DNA of 64,000 nt. Origin: Neurospora tetrasperma FGSC 2508 (taxonomy: Eukaryota > Ascomycota > Sordariomycetes > Sordariales > Sordariaceae). Shown here piece after piece: positions 60,201 through 64,000 of the stretch. A program made the position numbers and the translations under genes. The stretch's first letter is position 1, and each line of letters begins with the position of its first letter. The notes under the pieces were generated by a model. It was not told the DNA's origin and ran no database searches. It saw nothing but the letters and a program-made list of their open reading frames with translations. The stretch covers positions 8,555,151 to 8,619,150 of the forward strand of contig NW_009799179.1 in NCBI RefSeq assembly GCF_000213175.1. The letters are read 5' to 3'.

Positions 60201-61270
60201 GCTCGAAGAACCACCACGTCAGGCAGATCGACCCACGTTCCGCACATTCGCCGGGACTAGCAACCTCCATCTCCCCGGTCTTTTCCTCTGTCGCAACCCT
60301 CCACTTTCCCACTTCTAGCCTACGCGTATCAGCGGTCGTAGTGTACTGCCAGTGCTGCCCACTCTTCTCCTAAAAACGCCAGCTGCGCGTCCAGCTGCGA
60401 CTGCGACTTTTCCCTTCCTCTCCTCCTGTTTTGTTCTGGTTTGGATCTCGACTGCCAATTGCTTTTTCCATCCCGCTCCCGACCCCTTGGCCCGTCTGTC
60501 GATTCAGCATAGAGGGAACAAGGTTGCCGACGACAGGTAAGCACCAACTGCAAACAAGCCCGCAAATCGCACGAGCGACAATCGAGATGGAAGCGTGATT
60601 CAATCTTGGGAATCAAGTCGATCGAGGGACGTGGGAGGCGCAATCAGCCCTTTCTTCTGCCGGCACCGGGCGGTCACCACCGCTGGCTGGCACCACAGGA
60701 AAACGAGCGCAGATGTTCCATCAGGTTGCAGGGGAAACATTTTTTTTACCTTTCCCAAGATCCAGATGCCAGTCACTCCAACTTGCCTGCCTGTGCGCCA
60801 CCACGCCCGAATCGATTTGGGGGCCCAAGGAAAAAGACAATTCCATCTCCTTTCGAAGCATAGTCTGCACCGCATTGCATATTACCATCCTGTTTACACC
60901 AGCCCCGATTCATTATCACACCTTGACCCCTTCTTGCCCTTGCCTGCCCCTTCACCTTGACCACCCCTCGGTCTTTCCTGTCTCGTGCTGAGCAAGGAGG
61001 AACCGCCACCGTCCTTCACCTTAGTCGTCCAAACCTAACGCTTGGCGCCTTGTCCCTATTATCCAGCCGCTACTGGAGAGCACACCACACCTTGACGGTC
61101 TCAGCCTAAAAAGATCTTCTGAATTGCCGACTGACATCCCGCAGAGTCAACTCCAGACCGAGATCCCACCAACCTGGTCTCTCCTATCCAGGTTGCCATC
61201 CTCTTCCTGCGGCCTTCCGATATATAAACGCCCGACGTCGTCCTCGATCCACACCGAGTCCACCGATATA
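54242..61270. other. Gene-poor stretch
   Basis: Apart from a weak relic at 56793-56972, no gene is supported. Minus-strand frames at 57656-58171 and upstream to about 58640 read partly protein-like (F-E-V-M-K-Q-T-H-G-N-I-S-H, E-L-G-H-R-F-V-E-G-L-W-R) but shift frame repeatedly and may be a decayed gene. A + frame at 58912-59190 (H-P-W-D-V-T-E-F-S-R-A-V) is likewise unassigned. From 60.3 to 61.27 kb the sequence is CT-rich and is probably the leader of the next gene. Confidence 0.35.
56793..56972 (-). pseudogene. Possible distant relic of the microexon family
   Basis: The minus strand reads D-W-L-E-D-K-R-S-Q-A, then after a TGA S-L-T-H-T-M-D-F-V-A-G-Y-N-S-F-Y-V-L-F-E and a stop. The order D-W...Q-A...Y-N-x2-Y-V-x-x-E resembles copies F and H, 26 kb away. 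There is no supporting microexon, and the match is weak enough to be chance. Confidence 0.22.
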
Positions 61271-63170
61271 ATGTCCGGATACTACGAGCCCCCTCAACCC
61301 CAATGGCCTCCCGCCGGCGGCCAAGCCTCGGGCTGGGAACACCAGACCCCTCCTCCTCCGCCCGCACGGTCCGGTTAGTCTCTGCTCTGCTCCCTATGGC
61401 GTCGTCCCTTATATTCCAGCCTTGCTTGCATACAATCAACAGAGAAGACTAACTCTTGCATTCCATGATCAGGTGCTAGCTCTGCCGTCCCCCGCGAGGA
61501 GTCTGCCGCTTTTGCTTATCAGCTCGAGGGTACGTAAATACTCCGGCAAGCTCCGGCCCGCTTGGGTGCAAACCGAGCCCTGTTCAAAACCGCCCGCTTC
61601 GAACATCAAAATGCCTCTACGTGTACATGCACTGCGGGATGATGGTACTTGCCGGTATGGGGACAGTAGTTGCAGGGAGCACACATACTGACAGAGACTA
61701 TCTACAGAGGTCGACCGCGCGATCGACAACCTCGTCAAGAGCGGAAAGATGTTTGGGATGCCTGGTGGCCGCCGTGAGTCGTTTCCTGTTCCCGGCCCAG
61801 CCAGATTCTACCCAGACTTCGGTAAGTTTGCCTGGGACTGGCCGGGCTCACCCCAAGTTCCTCAGCCCACTAACGTGAAATCGTAACAGGCGGCCGCATG
61901 GGAGCTGGACCTGGTCCCCGTCCCCACTCCATGGTCGACTTCAACGATGCGCGCGGCCCTCACCAGCCCTCCAACTTGCAAACCTTCTATGCTGCTCAAC
62001 GTCACCAGCCCTCGCGCGGCTCCAACGAGGCGGAGCAGATGATGCAGGCCAAGAGGAGACTGGCTGCCCAGCGGGAGCGGGAGCTTAGGAACTACCACCA
62101 AGAGCAACAATACAACCGAAGTAGGCCGCCCTCTTCTGTATGAATCAGTTTCCCTACCACAGCCAAACGACAGGGAGGACGAAGAAAAAAAAAACAGAAA
62201 ATCATAAAAATTAGATTCGGCGCCTTCGCGGGTCACAAAAACACATTCTGATCTTCTATCGTTGCATCACCACAAGTGCGGTTCGACGCAACCCTTGTCC
62301 TGTGTGTCCTGACATCGTCTGTAGAGATCGACAGATCGGCGCCCTTGGCCGACTCTGGCTGCTCACTCACATCCATCCTCAGACCATTTCCCTCATCTCT
62401 CAGTTTACGAAGTCTGACTAACATGTCTAGGCGTCCTTGCCGACTCATCCTCGCAGTTCGGTGCAGCCAAACCGGATCGTACCTTGAGCCCAGGCAGCGG
62501 CATGTCTGAAGAGGAGCGCCGCAAACTGATCGCCTCGCAGCGCAGTGCTTTGTACGGCGAACAGGGCTTCCCTGATGCTGCCGTTTATGGTGAAGAGAAC
62601 GCCGGTCCTCGGTTTGGCTTGACAGCTGGCCAGAACCTTCGCGGAGCTTCTCCGATGGCCTTTGATTACAACCAGGTCCCTCCCGGCTTCCCACCCCAGT
62701 CCCAGATTGAGGGCGGCCAAGGAACTCAGTCTGCCGGCCCGCACGAGCGATCGCGTGCTAACAGCAACACGAGCCCTCAATCGAACCCGTCCGGCGGCAA
62801 GGGTATTTTCGACGCCCCTATCGGGCACCAAGCGAACCGTACTAGTGCCTCGTCCCCTGGAGGCTCGCCGCCGCGTCAAAGCGCTCCCGGCAGCAAGCCT
62901 GGACAAAACACTGTTGCGCCTATTGGAACCCGGCCATCGACGAGCAATACCGCCACGAACCCTGCTTTGAACAAGGGCTCTACGACCTCTCTTGCGTCCC
63001 CGTTGAGCCAAAGCTACAACGGTACGGCTAACAATGAGGCTGGCAACAACGGTTCCGCCGCTCCTGCTTCTGCGACTACCGAGGGCCCCAATGTTGGTCT
63101 TTCTGGCTGGGGTACCCGTTCCAACGGCTGGGGCAAGGTGGGCAATGTCCAGGCCAGCGTGTGGGGCTAG
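61271..63170 (+). CDS. Conserved disordered fungal protein of unknown function
   Basis: Five exons, 61271-61373, 61473-61529, 61708-61821, 61890-62120 and 62431-63170, give 414 residues. All introns are phase 1 with GTTAGT, GTACGT, GTAAGT and GTAGGC donors; three acceptors follow clear CTAAC-type branch sites. The protein starts MSGYYEPPQPQWPP and has a short ordered-looking block, E-S-A-A-F-A-Y-Q-L-E-E-V-D-R-A-I-D-N-L-V-K-S-G-K. A charged helix follows (A-K-R-R-L-A-A-Q-R-E-R-E-L), then S-E-E-E-R-R-K-L-I-A-S-Q-R-S-A-L-Y. The remainder is Gly/Ser/Pro/Asn-rich and ends W-G-K-V-G-N-V-Q-A-S-V-W-G. There is no catalytic motif, signal peptide or membrane span. It may be RNA-associated by composition, but that is only an inference. 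Confidence 0.8.
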
Positions 63171-64000
63171 AGGTCGTAGACGTGTTTAAGGGGGAGGACG
63201 ACCCTAAAGGGGACGGGGACTACGACGAGGATGAATGACAGCGCTTTGAAGAAGCATAGGAGCTTCCCGGAATCCGGTATCCACAAGCGTCTGACTGCAA
63301 TGACTTGTTCAGGACTTTTTGCACAATTGGAGTCTGGGAAATGGGATCCATTCATGTGGTGGGGCAGGGCGCGTCGGACATGGATGGCAATGGGCAAATG
63401 ATTTTTTCTTTTGGCCGGTTTGGTTGGTCGGTTGGTCGGTTGGTTGGTTGGCTGGTGTCTTGAATGTTGCGTGTGGTTGTTGCTGCGAGCGTGCGTGCGT
63501 TTGGTCTGAATTGGGATAACCTTCACAAAAAATTGAGCGAGTGCCAAAGTGCAAGGGGGTTTATGGGATGGCATAGGAAACGAAATGGAGGGTTATACAA
63601 TGTTGATGCGGCTGGATAGTACGGAAGCGGTTTTTTATTGTTACGGAAGACTGGCGGATTGAATTGGTGGCGGTGCGTTGCGAACGAAACGGGACGTCTG
63701 GTTTTCTATGGTTTTGTTGGTTTGCAAAGAGGTGGTTCGAACGTATAAAACAGGATTTGGCGGAAAGCTTGTTGGGCTGTCCATGTTATGTTTTTGGTCT
63801 TATTCTATGGTGTTATATTTTACAGCTAGTACATCTTGCGGCTCTTGCATTGGCATTTATTTGAATTTGGCGTTTAAGAACGGTTCCCATGTGATATCAC
63901 TAGGATCTGATAACGGCATCGATCGATGATGGGTGAACGAATGAACGATGCTTGAATCGATCAGGCGACCAAGACACTTAACACCGAACGAGCGGGCTTC
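63171..64000. other. 3' region of the last gene and intergenic DNA
   Basis: No gene is supported to the end of the window. A GGTT-type tandem repeat lies at about 63416-63456. Confidence 0.4.
63416..63456. repeat. Imperfect GGTT/GGTC tetranucleotide repeat
   Basis: About ten units of GGTT with interspersed GGTC and GGCT occur in the 3' region of the 61271 gene. Confidence 0.85.

Noticed and set aside
1-64000. tRNA or rRNA genes and CRISPR arrays
   Set aside because: I looked for the GGTTCRANYCC box of tRNAs and for regularly spaced direct repeats and found none convincing; a covariance-model scan would be needed to exclude tRNAs fully.

Overview
The window is nuclear DNA of a filamentous ascomycete (Pezizomycotina, most likely a Sordariomycete). 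Short introns of about 50-160 nt carry GTRNGT donors, CTAAC branch sites and YAG acceptors. Recognisable genes include a SLMAP/HAM-4-like STRIPAK protein, a laccase, a CysA-type acyltransferase and Mgr2/Romo1. Spacing is moderately dense, with a gene-poor stretch at 46.3-61.3 kb.

Layout. 0-9.3 kb (+ strand): the end of an ankyrin-repeat protein, a class I sirtuin (Hst2/SIRT2 type), a RanBP2-like zinc-finger gene followed by two decayed zinc-finger relics, and an unrecognised basic protein. 11-16 kb (- strand): a three-exon multicopper oxidase with all four laccase copper motifs and a five-exon Mgr2/Romo1 inner-membrane translocase subunit. 18-20.5 kb (+): a tail-anchored FHA/coiled-coil protein. 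22.2-31.1 kb (- strand only): a tandem family of small proteins that I do not recognise, described below. 32.2-33.2 kb: a broken alpha/beta-hydrolase domain of the type found at the N-terminus of fungal NLR-like proteins. 34.4-37.8 kb (-): an AlaX-type tRNA editing deacylase and a CysA/Met2-family acyltransferase. 38.7-39.9 kb (+): a conserved hypothetical. 42.3-46.3 kb (-): a large Cid1-type non-canonical poly(A)/poly(U) polymerase. 61.3-63.2 kb (+): a disordered conserved fungal protein.

The most interesting part is the 22.2-31.1 kb cluster. Six gene copies (A, B, E, F, G, H) can be spliced into complete reading frames with the same unusual structure: a phase-2 intron, a microexon of exactly 20 nt, a phase-1 intron, and one last exon starting at a D-W/Y/F-D-like motif. 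Two further copies (C, D) are relics. Exon 1 is only five bases (ATGCC or ATGGC) in four copies and is extended to 272 and 143 nt in two. Copy H is split by a roughly 313-bp element with 41-bp perfect terminal inverted repeats and a TA duplication (MITE-like). The element now supplies H's last codons and stop, while the original 3' end survives in frame on the far side.

Three reading-frame breaks (zinc-finger gene, two in the hydrolase relic) all sit in runs of five A/T. They may be real decay or base-count errors; only reads can tell. All identifications come from reading the sequence, without database searches.
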